In this document: positions 1 to 8,792 of the stretch, piece after piece | Layout of the letters: each line of letters opens with the position of its first letter | Position numbering within the stretch: the stretch's first letter is position 1 | Assembly (NCBI GenBank): GCA_004558145.1 | Contig: SFDQ01000001.1 | Span: 558,001 to 622,000, forward strand | From: Oscillospiraceae bacterium | Lineage (GTDB): Bacteria > Bacillota_A > Clostridia > Oscillospirales > Ruminococcaceae | Direction of reading: 5' to 3' | Length of the DNA stretch: 64,000 nt | The notes under the pieces: generated by a model | What the model saw: only the letters and a program-made list of their open reading frames with translations | Database searches by the model: none | What the model was told of the DNA's origin: nothing | Made by a program: the position numbers and the translations under genes

Positions 1-723
1 TCCCAGCAGGGCGCTCAACGCCAGCATGGCCCCAAAGCCCAGCACAGCGCACACTGCCCCCCGGCCCCCTTCGCCCCGGGCGGCGGGGGCCAGCTGCCGG
101 GCCACGGTGAGGGCCATGGTGCCCGCCGCCGCGCCCATCAGCCAGGGCAGCACCGGCGCGAGGCGCGCCGCCAGCGCCCCGGCCAGCGCCGCCCCGGCCA
201 GCTCCACCAGGCCGCTGGCCGCCCCCGCCGCGAAGGCCGCCCGCCGGGTGGCCCCCTTCGCCCGCAATGGCAGGCTGAGGGCCGCGCCCTCGGGGAAGTT
301 CTGCACTCCCAGCCCCAGGCTGAAGGTGAGCGCCCCCGCAAGGCCCGCCCCTTCCCCCGCGGCGGCCACGGCCCCCGCAAGGCCCACCGCCATGCCCTGG
401 GGCAGGTTGTAAAAGGCGCTGGCCAGCACAAGGCCCGCCGCGCCGCCTTCGCGGGTGACGCGCCCTGCCGCCGGCCCCAGGGCCGCCAGCGCCGCCGCGC
501 CGAGAAACGCCCCCGCCAGCGCCGCGGGCCAGCCGCCCTCCTCTGCGGCGGGCAGCAGCAGACCGAACAGCCCCGCCCCCAGCATGATGCCCGCCGAAAG
601 CCCCATGGCTCCCCGCCCCGGGCCGGCGGTGCGCCGCCCGGTCAAAAACACCGTCCCCGCGCCCAGCGCCGTGCACAGGCAGGGCACAAGGTCCATCCAA
701 ACAGCCGCCGCGATCCGGTGCAA
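1..723 (-). CDS. ZIP-family (GufA-like) metal transporter, C-terminus cut by window edge
   Basis: At least 241 residues, nearly all small hydrophobic, forming several membrane helices. Two ZIP signature helices are visible: YNLPQG at residues 105-110 and QNFPEG about 25 residues later, the positions of TM4 and TM5 metal sites in the family. ZIP proteins usually carry zinc or other divalent metals into the cytoplasm. The TM4 site is odd: the usual HNxPEG has become YNLPQG, losing the His and Glu ligands, so transport by the normal mechanism is uncertain. I chose the TTG at 723 because AAAGGGGG lies 9 nt upstream and it completes the first helix; an in-frame ATG at 696 lacks a ribosome binding site. 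The last residues lie outside the window. Confidence 0.75.
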   Translation of the reverse strand, partial: MHRIAAAVWMDLVPCLCTALGAGTVFLTGRRTAGPGRGAMGLSAGIMLGAGLFGLLLPAAEEGGWPAALAGAFLGAAALAALGPAAGRVTREGGAAGLVLASAFYNLPQGMAVGLAGAVAAAGEGAGLAGALTFSLGLGVQNFPEGAALSLPLRAKGATRRAAFAAGAASGLVELAGAALAGALAARLAPVLPWLMGAAAGTMALTVARQLAPAARGEGGRGAVCAVLGFGAMLALSALLG

Positions 724-747
724 CTCTCTCGACCCCCTTTTCCTTCA

Positions 748-757
748 CTGTATACAG
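748..757. promoter_or_regulatory. CTGTATACAG palindrome upstream of the ZIP-like gene
   Basis: A perfect 10-bp palindrome sits 25 nt upstream of the TTG start of the ZIP-like gene, within the likely promoter. It could be a metal-regulator operator or simply part of a -10 region (TATACA). Position is the only support. Confidence 0.25.
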
Positions 758-819
758 CAAAGGGGAAAAGGGTGCCTGTTTCGGGCGGCAAACACGCCGC
801 GCGGGGCCAAAGCGGCAGC

Positions 820-845
820 AAAAAAGCCCCCCGGCAAGGGGGGGC
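820..845 (-). terminator. Rho-independent terminator of the CYTH gene
   Basis: Read on the minus strand, a GC stem (GCCCCCC / GGGGGGC, short loop) is followed by TTTTTT, about 54 nt after the CYTH stop codon. Confidence 0.75.
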
Positions 846-898
846 AAAAGGATGTTTTCGCCGCGGCGAAGGCGCGGGCACGCAGCCAAAGGCGGGCC

Positions 899-1390
899 TC
901 AGCCCTCGCCTCTTGTCTTTGCCCAGTAGTCGGCCATGCTCTGGCCCTTCTCGCCGGTGACCTCCCGGTCCAGATACTCCCGCAGCACGCCGGGCTTCCA
1001 GGCAAGGGCCTGGGCCTCGGAGCTGAACTCTACCTCGGCGTAGAAGAACTCGTGCTCGGTGCCCGCGTCCACCCGGTTCACCTCCAGGGTGAGGCCGTCC
1101 GCCAGGGGGTAGCGGCGCTGTTCCTTGTGGATGAGGGGCTTGCCGATGAGCTCCTCCAGCTGGAGGAACAGCCCCCGCTCGACGGGCGTTTCTATCTCGG
1201 TGCGGGAGAGCCCGCCGGGGCCCGCCTTGCCCTTGAAGCAGAGGATATACTCCACCCCCGCCTCGTCCGCCTCCTCCCGGATGCGCACGGTGGGCCGCAG
1301 GGCGATGTAGCCCTGGCGCATGCGCAGGGTGCGCACCGCCTCCAAGCCCTTGGGCCAGTCCTTCACCAGCCATTTGCGTTCTATTTCCAT
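899..1390 (-). CDS. CYTH domain protein (triphosphate tunnel metalloenzyme)
   Basis: A 163-aa single-domain protein. The N-terminal MEIERKWL is the ExExK signature of the CYTH/triphosphate-tunnel family, and alternating charged strands follow (RIREE, CFKGK, EIETPVE, EVNR, YAEVEF), as expected for the eight-stranded barrel that binds triphosphate and a divalent metal. Family members hydrolyse inorganic triphosphate, thiamine triphosphate or related compounds; the substrate here cannot be told. AAAAGGAG lies 10 nt upstream of the ATG. It diverges from the methyltransferase gene and ends at its own terminator. Confidence 0.85.
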   Translation of the reverse strand: MEIERKWLVKDWPKGLEAVRTLRMRQGYIALRPTVRIREEADEAGVEYILCFKGKAGPGGLSRTEIETPVERGLFLQLEELIGKPLIHKEQRRYPLADGLTLEVNRVDAGTEHEFFYAEVEFSSEAQALAWKPGVLREYLDREVTGEKGQSMADYWAKTRGEG

Positions 1391-1504
1391 GGTTTTGTGT
1401 CTCCTTTTCCGGCCCGTGCCCTTGCCGTGGGCCCCGCGAGCCGCTATACTGAAATGGTACCATTATTATAACCGGTTTTCAACCGATATGAGGGAGCCCT
1501 TGTT

Positions 1505-2734
1505 ATGAAAGCTGAACGACCCTATCCCGCTTATACCGTCACCCCCAAGGCCGAGGCCGCCATCCTGAAAGGCCACCCCTGGGTCTACGCCGATGAGATC
1601 ACCGCCGCCCCCGACACCGCCCCGGAAAACGGCGCGGTGGTGGACGTGCTCAGCCGCAAAGGGCGGTACCTGGGCAGCGGCCTGCTCAGCGAGGCCAGCA
1701 AGATACGGGTGCGGCTTTTGAGCCGCAACGCCAACGACCGCTTTGACGAGGATTTCTGGCGGCGGCGCATCGAGTACGCCTGGGCCTACCGCAAGGCCAT
1801 CTACCCGGCGGAGGACCTGCAGTGCTGCCGGGTGGTGTTCGGCGAGGCGGACAGCCTGCCCGGCGTGACGGTGGACCGCTTCGGGCCCATCCTGTCGGTG
1901 CAGATTCTCTCCTACGGCATGGAAAAGCGCAAGGAGCTGCTGGCCCGGCTTCTGGTGGAGACGCTGGCCGCCGACGGCCAGGTCATCGAGGGCGTTTTTC
2001 TGCGCAACGACGTGGCCCTGCGGGAAAAAGAGGGCCTTTCGGAGGGCAAGGGCTGGCTGGAAGTGCCGGGCCTCGTCCACCCGGAGAAGGCCGAGACCAT
2101 CATCACCGAGAACGGCGTGCGCTACCATGTGGACGTGGAGAACGGCCAGAAAACGGGCTTTTTCCTGGACCAGAAGCTCAACCGCCGCCGGGTAGCCCAG
2201 CTGGCGAAAGGCCGCCGGGTGCTGGACTGCTTCACCCACACCGGCAGCTTTGCGCTGAACGCCGCCTTTGGCGGGGCCGAGCATGTGACGGCGGTGGACG
2301 TGAGCGAGGCGGCGGTGGAGATGGCCCGGGCCAACGCGGTGCTGAACGGCCTGGACGGCCGGATGGACTTTGTCTGCGCCGACGTGTTCGACCTGCTGCC
2401 CGGTCTTGAGGGCAAACACGACTACGACTTCATCATCCTGGACCCGCCCGCCTTCACCAAGGCCCGCAAAACGGCAGCCAACGCCATGCGGGGCTATAAG
2501 GAAATAAACTACCGGGCCATGAAGCTGCTGCCCCGGGGCGGCATTCTGGCCACCGCCAGCTGCAGCCACTTTGCCACCCCCGCCATGTTCGAGAAGATGC
2601 TGGCGGAGGCGGCTCAGGACGCAGGGCGGCAGCTGCGCCAGATCGAGGCCCGCCAGCAGGCCCCCGACCACCCCATCCTGTGGAACGTGGAGGAGACGAA
2701 CTATCTGAAATTCTATCTCTTCCAGGTGGTGTGA
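1505..2734 (+). CDS. Class I SAM-dependent rRNA methyltransferase (RlmI-like)
   Basis: 409 aa. An N-terminal PUA-type RNA-binding part (about residues 1-80, with HPWVYADEI) is followed by a central segment and a Rossmann methyltransferase domain: VLDCFTHTGSFALNA is the SAM-binding motif I, TAVDVSEAAVEMA motif II, and ILDPPAF the motif IV catalytic loop. This order and length match RlmI, which makes 5-methylcytosine in 23S rRNA (C1962 in E. coli); a TASCSH motif VI cysteine is present. The exact target nucleotide is inferred from the family. GAGGGAG stands 8 nt before the ATG. Confidence 0.88.
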   Translation: MKAERPYPAYTVTPKAEAAILKGHPWVYADEITAAPDTAPENGAVVDVLSRKGRYLGSGLLSEASKIRVRLLSRNANDRFDEDFWRRRIEYAWAYRKAIYPAEDLQCCRVVFGEADSLPGVTVDRFGPILSVQILSYGMEKRKELLARLLVETLAADGQVIEGVFLRNDVALREKEGLSEGKGWLEVPGLVHPEKAETIITENGVRYHVDVENGQKTGFFLDQKLNRRRVAQLAKGRRVLDCFTHTGSFALNAAFGGAEHVTAVDVSEAAVEMARANAVLNGLDGRMDFVCADVFDLLPGLEGKHDYDFIILDPPAFTKARKTAANAMRGYKEINYRAMKLLPRGGILATASCSHFATPAMFEKMLAEAAQDAGRQLRQIEARQQAPDHPILWNVEETNYLKFYLFQVV

Positions 2735-2749
2735 GGGCGGCAAAAACCG

Positions 2750-2779
2750 TTGACATCGGCCGCCGCCGCGCCGTATAAT
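2750..2779 (+). promoter_or_regulatory. sigma-A promoter of glnN
   Basis: TTGACA at 2750-2755 and TATAAT at 2774-2779, 18-nt spacer; start of transcription expected near 2786, about 40 nt before the glnN ATG. Both hexamers match consensus, so strong expression is likely. Confidence 0.85.
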
Positions 2780-2825
2780 TTCTCACATAAGTTTTTTGCC
2801 GCGCCGCGGCAGGGAGGAACCAAAC

Positions 2826-4916
2826 ATGCCCCATCCGAATCCGAAGGAAGTGTACGGCTCGCTGGTGTTCAACGAGCATGTGATGAAGGAGCGGCTGCCC
2901 GCCGCCACCTACAAGAGCCTGAAGGCCACCCTGCAGAAGGGTCAGCCCCTGGACATCGAACTGGCCAACGTGGTGGCCAGCTTCATGCGGGACTGGGCCA
3001 TCGAGAAGGGCGCCACCCACTACACCCACTGGTTCCAGTCCCTCACCGGCATCACCAGCGAAAAGCACGACAGCTTCATCAGCCCCATGAAGGACGGCAC
3101 CGCCATCATGGAGTTTTCCGGCAAGGAGCTGGTGCGGGGCGAGTCGGACGCTTCCAGCTTCCCCTCCGGCGGCCTGCGGGCCACCGCCGAGGCCCGGGGC
3201 TACACCACCTGGGACCCCACCAGCTACGCCTTTGTGAAGGACGGCACCCTGTGCATCCCCACCGCTTTTTGCAGCTGGACGGGCGAGGCCCTGGACGAAA
3301 AAACGCCCCTTTTGCGCAGCATGAAGGCGGTGAGCGACCAGGCCTGCCGCATTTTGAAGCTGTTCGGCAAGGACGTGGCCCATGTGGACGTGACCGTGGG
3401 CCTGGAGCAGGAGTATTTCCTCATCAAGAAGGAGCACTACGAGCAGCGTGAGGACCTCATCCTCACCGGCCGCACCCTCTTCGGCGCGGCGCCCGCCAAG
3501 GGCCAGGAGCTGGAGGAGCACTACTTCGGCGCGCTGCGCCCGGAGGTGAGCGCCTTCATGCACGAGCTGGACGAGGAGCTGTGGAAGCTGGGCGTGGGCG
3601 CCAAGACCAAGCACAACGAGGTGGCCCCGGCCCAGCACGAGCTGGCCCCCCTCTTCGACCGCTGCAACGTGGCGGTGGACCACAACCTGCTGACCATGGA
3701 ATTCATGCGCCGGCTGGCCCCGAAGCACGGCCTTGTGTGCCTTTTGCACGAAAAGCCCTTCGAGGGGGTCAACGGCTCCGGCAAGCACAACAACTGGTCG
3801 CTGAGCGCGCCCGGCATGAACCTGCTGGACCCCGGCGACACCCCAATGGATAACCTGCAGTTCCTCATCTTCTTCGCCGCCGTCATCCGCGCGGTGGACG
3901 AGTATCAGGACCTGCTTCGCATGTGCATCGCCTCGGCGGGCAACGAGCACCGCCTGGGCGGCAACGAGGCGCCTCCAGCCATCGTGTCGGTGTTCGTGGG
4001 CGACGATTTGGCCGCCATCCTGGACGCCATCGCCTCCGACAGCCAGTACGTGGCCCCCGAGGCCGCCAAGATCGACCTGGGCGTGGACGTGCTGCCCAAG
4101 TTCGCGAAAGACACCACCGACCGCAACCGCACCAGCCCCTTCGCCTTCACCGGCAACAAGTTCGAGTTCCGCATGCCCGGCTCCTCCGCCAACATGTCCG
4201 ACCCGAACACCGTGCTGAACACGGCGGTGGCCAAGGAGCTGAAGGGCTACGCCGACGAGCTGGAGCAGGCCGAAGACTTTGACACCGCCGTCATCGCGCT
4301 GGTCAAGCGCACCATCCGCGACCACAAGCGGGTCATCTTCAACGGCAACGGCTACTCCAAGGAGTGGGAGGAGGAGGCCGCCCGCCGCGGGCTGGGCTCC
4401 ACCCCCGCCGCCTCCGACGCGCTGGAGGCCATGATCGCCCCCAAGAACCTGGAGCTGTTCCGCATGATGGGCGTGCTCAGCGAAACCGAGGCCCGCAGCC
4501 GCTACGAGGTGAAGCTGGAAAACTACGCCAAGGTGCGCCACATCGAGGCCGGCACCATGATGGAGATGACCCGCCGCCAGCTGGTGCCCGCCGCCTGCGC
4601 CTACATGACCGATCTGGCGAACGGCATCGCCGCCAAGCAGGCCGCCTGCCCCGGCATCAGCTGCAAGGCGGAGGAGAAGGCCCTGCGCCAGCTGACCAAC
4701 TACACCGACGCCATGAGCGACGCGGCCGACCGGCTGGAAGCCCAGGTGGAGGCCGCCGAGGCCATGACCGACGCGCTGGAAGAGGCCAAGGCCTACCACG
4801 ACCAGGTGCTGCCCGCCATGCAGGCCCTGCGCGCCGCCGCCGACGCGGCGGAGGGCATCTGCGGCCAGGACTACTGGCCCCTGCCCAGCTACAGCACCAT
4901 GCTGTTCTACGTGTAA
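2826..4916 (+). CDS. glnN: Glutamine synthetase, type III
   Basis: 696 aa, the size of the GSIII family (about 700 aa, against about 450 for GSI). It makes glutamine from glutamate, ammonia and ATP in the cytoplasm. Family landmarks visible include EQEYFLI (metal-binding glutamates), NGSGKHNNWS (active-site loop) and NEHRLGGNEAPPAI. The start is the ATG at 2826 behind GGGAGGAA; an upstream in-frame codon at 2796 falls in the untranslated leader of the consensus promoter. The gene is monocistronic, bounded by that promoter and a strong terminator. No PII-type gene or T-box is seen nearby. Confidence 0.95.
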   Translation: MPHPNPKEVYGSLVFNEHVMKERLPAATYKSLKATLQKGQPLDIELANVVASFMRDWAIEKGATHYTHWFQSLTGITSEKHDSFISPMKDGTAIMEFSGKELVRGESDASSFPSGGLRATAEARGYTTWDPTSYAFVKDGTLCIPTAFCSWTGEALDEKTPLLRSMKAVSDQACRILKLFGKDVAHVDVTVGLEQEYFLIKKEHYEQREDLILTGRTLFGAAPAKGQELEEHYFGALRPEVSAFMHELDEELWKLGVGAKTKHNEVAPAQHELAPLFDRCNVAVDHNLLTMEFMRRLAPKHGLVCLLHEKPFEGVNGSGKHNNWSLSAPGMNLLDPGDTPMDNLQFLIFFAAVIRAVDEYQDLLRMCIASAGNEHRLGGNEAPPAIVSVFVGDDLAAILDAIASDSQYVAPEAAKIDLGVDVLPKFAKDTTDRNRTSPFAFTGNKFEFRMPGSSANMSDPNTVLNTAVAKELKGYADELEQAEDFDTAVIALVKRTIRDHKRVIFNGNGYSKEWEEEAARRGLGSTPAASDALEAMIAPKNLELFRMMGVLSETEARSRYEVKLENYAKVRHIEAGTMMEMTRRQLVPAACAYMTDLANGIAAKQAACPGISCKAEEKALRQLTNYTDAMSDAADRLEAQVEAAEAMTDALEEAKAYHDQVLPAMQALRAAADAAEGICGQDYWPLPSYSTMLFYV

Positions 4917-4933
4917 ATCCAAACGAAAAGAGA

Positions 4934-4971
4934 GCGGCCCGCCCGGTTTTTGCCGGGCGGGCCGCTTTTTT
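4934..4971 (+). terminator. Terminator of glnN
   Basis: A perfect 13-bp GC stem (GCGGCCCGCCCGG with its complement, six-base loop) followed by TTTTTT, 17 nt after the glnN stop. Confidence 0.9.
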
Positions 4972-4975
4972 CTTG

Positions 4976-5530
4976 TTACCAGACCCAGCGGGCGAACCAC
5001 CGGTTGACGCTGCACAAGACGTATTCCTTTGCGCCGTCTTTTTCAAACACCCGCAGGGCCCCCATCCGCTCCTGCTCGTTTTCGGCAAAGCCCCGGGCGG
5101 CCATATAGTCGGTGATGGAGGTCTCCGGCGCGGCCAGCACCACTTTGGGCTCGCGCGCGATCTCCGCCCAGGGCTCGTTCAGAAGGGTGACCCGGGCAAG
5201 GCCCGCCGCCGCCGACACAAAATTCGCCGTGCCGAAGGCGGCGGCGGAGAAAAGGCACGCCGCCAGCAGCGCGGCGGCCAGCGCCAGCGCGGCGAAAGCC
5301 GCCAGAATCCGGCGGCGCTTTTTGTTCCACCGGGCGGCAAAATCACGGAAGGCCCGCGCCTCCTGCGCCGCCGCCTGAGGGGCGGCGGGGGCGCGCAGCT
5401 GCTCCATGCGGGCACGGCAGGCGGGGCAGCGATCCAGATGCTCTTCCACAAAGGCGGCGGTGTCCTCGCTCACCAGCCCGTCCATCCAGAGGGCCAGCAG
5501 GTCCCCCACGATGCTGCACTCGTTTTTCAT
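4976..5530 (-). CDS. Putative zinc-finger anti-sigma factor
   Basis: 184 aa. The N-terminal third carries an HLDRCPACRARM motif (about residues 31-42), the HxxxCxxC signature of zinc-binding anti-sigma domains. One membrane helix follows (about residues 93-118), then a roughly 65-residue outer domain without a recognised fold. It overlaps the sigma gene by 4 nt (ATGA), so the two are translationally coupled. By family knowledge the cytoplasmic part would hold the sigma factor inactive until an envelope signal reaches the outer domain. The signal is unknown. Confidence 0.8.
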   Translation of the reverse strand: MKNECSIVGDLLALWMDGLVSEDTAAFVEEHLDRCPACRARMEQLRAPAAPQAAAQEARAFRDFAARWNKKRRRILAAFAALALAAALLAACLFSAAAFGTANFVSAAAGLARVTLLNEPWAEIAREPKVVLAAPETSITDYMAARGFAENEQERMGALRVFEKDGAKEYVLCSVNRWFARWVW

Positions 5531-6030
5531 CCCTCTTCCTCCTCCCAGCGGCGGCGTATCATCTCCCGGGCCCGGTGATAGGTGACACAGGCCCAGTTGG
5601 CGGTTTTTTCATAAAGACTGGCGATGTCCTTGTAGGGCAGTTCCCCGAAAGCCCGCAGGCGGAAGACCTCCCGGTAGGGCTCGGGCAGGCCGTCCGCGAT
5701 GGCACGCAGGCGGGCCGCCTGGTCCCGGGCGGCTGCCGTCTCCTCCGGGGGCGGGGCGGGGTCGGCCAGCTGCCCCAGCAGAGCCTCGTCCGCCGGGCGG
5801 GCCCGGCGGCTCTTCTTTTGATGGGTGTAGTAGGCGTTTTTGGCGATCTGGCACAGCCAGACCCGCACCTCGCACTCGCCCCGGAACCCCTCCGCCGCCC
5901 GCAGCGCCCGGAAAAAGGTCTCGGCGGCCAGTTCCTCCGCCAGCTGTTCGTCCCCCGAAAGGCGCAGAAGATAGCGGTAGACCGGGCCGAAATACGCTTT
6001 GTAGACGTCCTCAAACTCCACCGCCGCCAC
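5527..6030 (-). CDS. ECF-type RNA polymerase sigma factor
   Basis: 167 aa with region 2 (EDVYKAYFGPVYRYLLR and AEELAAETFFRAL, about residues 7-45) and region 4 (LPEPYREVFRLRAFGELPYKDIA, about residues 115-140). It lacks regions 1 and 3, as ECF factors do. The start is a GTG at 6030 behind GGGGAAAGG. It is the first gene of a two-gene unit with the anti-sigma factor, the standard arrangement for envelope-stress signalling. I found no convincing self-like promoter upstream. Confidence 0.88.
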   Translation of the reverse strand: MAAVEFEDVYKAYFGPVYRYLLRLSGDEQLAEELAAETFFRALRAAEGFRGECEVRVWLCQIAKNAYYTHQKKSRRARPADEALLGQLADPAPPPEETAAARDQAARLRAIADGLPEPYREVFRLRAFGELPYKDIASLYEKTANWACVTYHRAREMIRRRWEEEEG

Positions 6031-6162
6031 CGCCTTTCCCCTTTTGTGACCATAAGACTTGTTTCAGGCCGGGATATTACAAAAAAAGCACGGAAAATTT
6101 CAGCCGGAGTGCCGTAAGGAAACGGCGCCGGGAAGCGGGCGCTTTTGCGGTATCGCGGCGTC

Positions 6163-6202
6163 AAAGCGCCTTGACAACCACCAAGGGTGCCTGCGGCGCT
6201 TT
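6163..6202. repeat. Inverted repeat, terminator-like
   Basis: AAAGCGCC at 6163-6170 pairs with GGCGCTTT at 6195-6202, and an inner CCTTG / CAAGG pair offers an alternative fold. It lies in the gene-free stretch between the sigma gene and the exonuclease gene. Its role is unknown. Confidence 0.45.
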
Positions 6203-6246
6203 TCCTTGCGCTCCCATCAAAATCGCCCGCTTCCTGGTGCTACGCA

Positions 6247-6357
6247 GTTCTGCCCCAGGATTTTGGATGAAGAGAGCACAAAGAGCGGCCCCCTCAAGCC
6301 TTGGTGGCTTGTGGGGCCGCTCTGCGTGTTTTATGCGCCAAAATCCCACGGCAGAAC
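6247..6357. repeat. 111-nt imperfect hairpin in a gene-free region
   Basis: The stretch 6031-6401 holds no credible gene. Its main content is one long inverted repeat: 6247-6266 is complementary to 6338-6357 at 18 of 20 positions, and the interior continues to pair (AGAGCGGCCCC with GGGGCCGCTCT, then TCAAGCC with GGCTTG) down to a TTGGT loop at 6301-6305. Such an element could be a small non-autonomous mobile repeat, a structured RNA, or a double-ended terminator between the units. I see no second copy in this window. Confidence 0.6.
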
Positions 6358-6401
6358 CGCCGTTTTCTTATGCCACCCCGGCGTTTCCCGTGCTTTTTAT
6401 T

Positions 6402-7397
6402 TTATCGTCCGGCGTTTTTCACCCGCTCGGCGGCCTCCGCGGCCTCCTTTTCCGCCCGGCGCTTGGCCCGGGCGATGGCGGCTTTCTTGTCCTTCTCCCA
6501 GCGGGCGGCCTGGGCCTCGTCCGCCGGCTCGGTGGCCCGGGCGAAGGTGTGGTGCAGCCCGTCGGAGCGCATGCGCCGCAGCCAGATGAGCACCGGGCCA
6601 TGGGCGGCGCAATGGCCCATGGAGTAAAGGCTGTTGTTGCCCTTGCGCAGCCACCAGTCCCCCTCGTTGGGGGCCAGGGGCGCGCCGCACTCCGGGCACA
6701 CCGCCCGGCGCATGGTCTCATCGGTGAGCCACACTTCGCCGTCGGCGTAGCCCCGCCAGAGGGTGAAGTCGGTGCGGCGGCTGCCTTCCGGGCAGGTGAG
6801 GGCCCGCAGCTGCTCCTCCTCGCTGGGGTACTCGGCCAGGGCCTTGTCCAGGTCGATGAAGGAGCACACCTTTGCGGTGTAGACCGCGTCGGCCAGCGCG
6901 TCGTGGAAGGCCTCGTTCTTCTCGATGCCCAGGCGCTCCACCACGCTCTCCAGCGTCATGCTCTCCCCCTCGACCCGAGGCCGCTGGCTGAGAAAAGCCC
7001 GCTGCAAATCGTACCAGGTGTGGGGCCAGCTTTCGTCCAGGCCCGTCAGCACCAGGTTCTGCTTGAGCACCGGCACGTCGTCCTGGCCCCACTCGCCCAG
7101 AGCCGCGTCGGGGCCGCACCAGTCCATGAAGCGGCGCAGGCCCTCGGCCACGGGCACGCCCGCCGCCAGGTCCTTCTGGGTCAGGCCGGTGACCTTGGCC
7201 ACATGGTGGTGGAGCTTGGGGAAGATCTGGGGCCGCATGGTCACGGTGAAGGTGTCGGTGATGGTTCCGCCTTCCACCTTCGCCGCGCCGATCTGGATGA
7301 TCTCGCCCCGCAAAGTCTGCTCCGCGCCCTGGTAGCGGAAGGTCTTGGGCGCGTAGCCCATGTTCCACTCCATGTCAAATACGATCAGCTGGGCCAT
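6402..7397 (-). CDS. DEDDh 3'-5' exonuclease-family protein with C-terminal Cys-rich part
   Basis: 331 aa. Residues 1-190 form an RNase T/DnaQ-type exonuclease: FDMEWN gives the catalytic D8 and E10, LGEWGQDD the middle Asp, and AFHDALADA the terminal His-Asp pair of the DEDDh group. It resembles KapD/ERI-1-type nucleases more than polymerase epsilon subunits. Residues 225-270 carry CPECG and a later GHC, probably a zinc ribbon. Residues 285-331 form a highly charged helical tail. Substrate (RNA or DNA) cannot be told. The gene stands alone, reading leftward. Confidence 0.78.
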   Translation of the reverse strand: MAQLIVFDMEWNMGYAPKTFRYQGAEQTLRGEIIQIGAAKVEGGTITDTFTVTMRPQIFPKLHHHVAKVTGLTQKDLAAGVPVAEGLRRFMDWCGPDAALGEWGQDDVPVLKQNLVLTGLDESWPHTWYDLQRAFLSQRPRVEGESMTLESVVERLGIEKNEAFHDALADAVYTAKVCSFIDLDKALAEYPSEEEQLRALTCPEGSRRTDFTLWRGYADGEVWLTDETMRRAVCPECGAPLAPNEGDWWLRKGNNSLYSMGHCAAHGPVLIWLRRMRSDGLHHTFARATEPADEAQAARWEKDKKAAIARAKRRAEKEAAEAAERVKNAGR

Positions 7398-7462
7398 TTG
7401 TCTCTCGTTCCTCTCACGGCACGGGGCGGACGAAAACGCCCGCCCCGCTCCAAAGTTATTTT

Positions 7463-8788
<1,326 letters not shown>

Positions 8789-8792
8789 CGTC

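Noticed and set aside
1453..1464. AATGGTACCATT palindrome between divergent genes as an operator
   Set aside because: Perfect 12-bp symmetry, but no second copy or neighbouring regulator to support a function.
2454..5015. 853-aa frame antisense to glnN
   Set aside because: It covers parts of two well-identified genes on the other strand and has the His/Gly/Val-rich composition of a GC-skew shadow.
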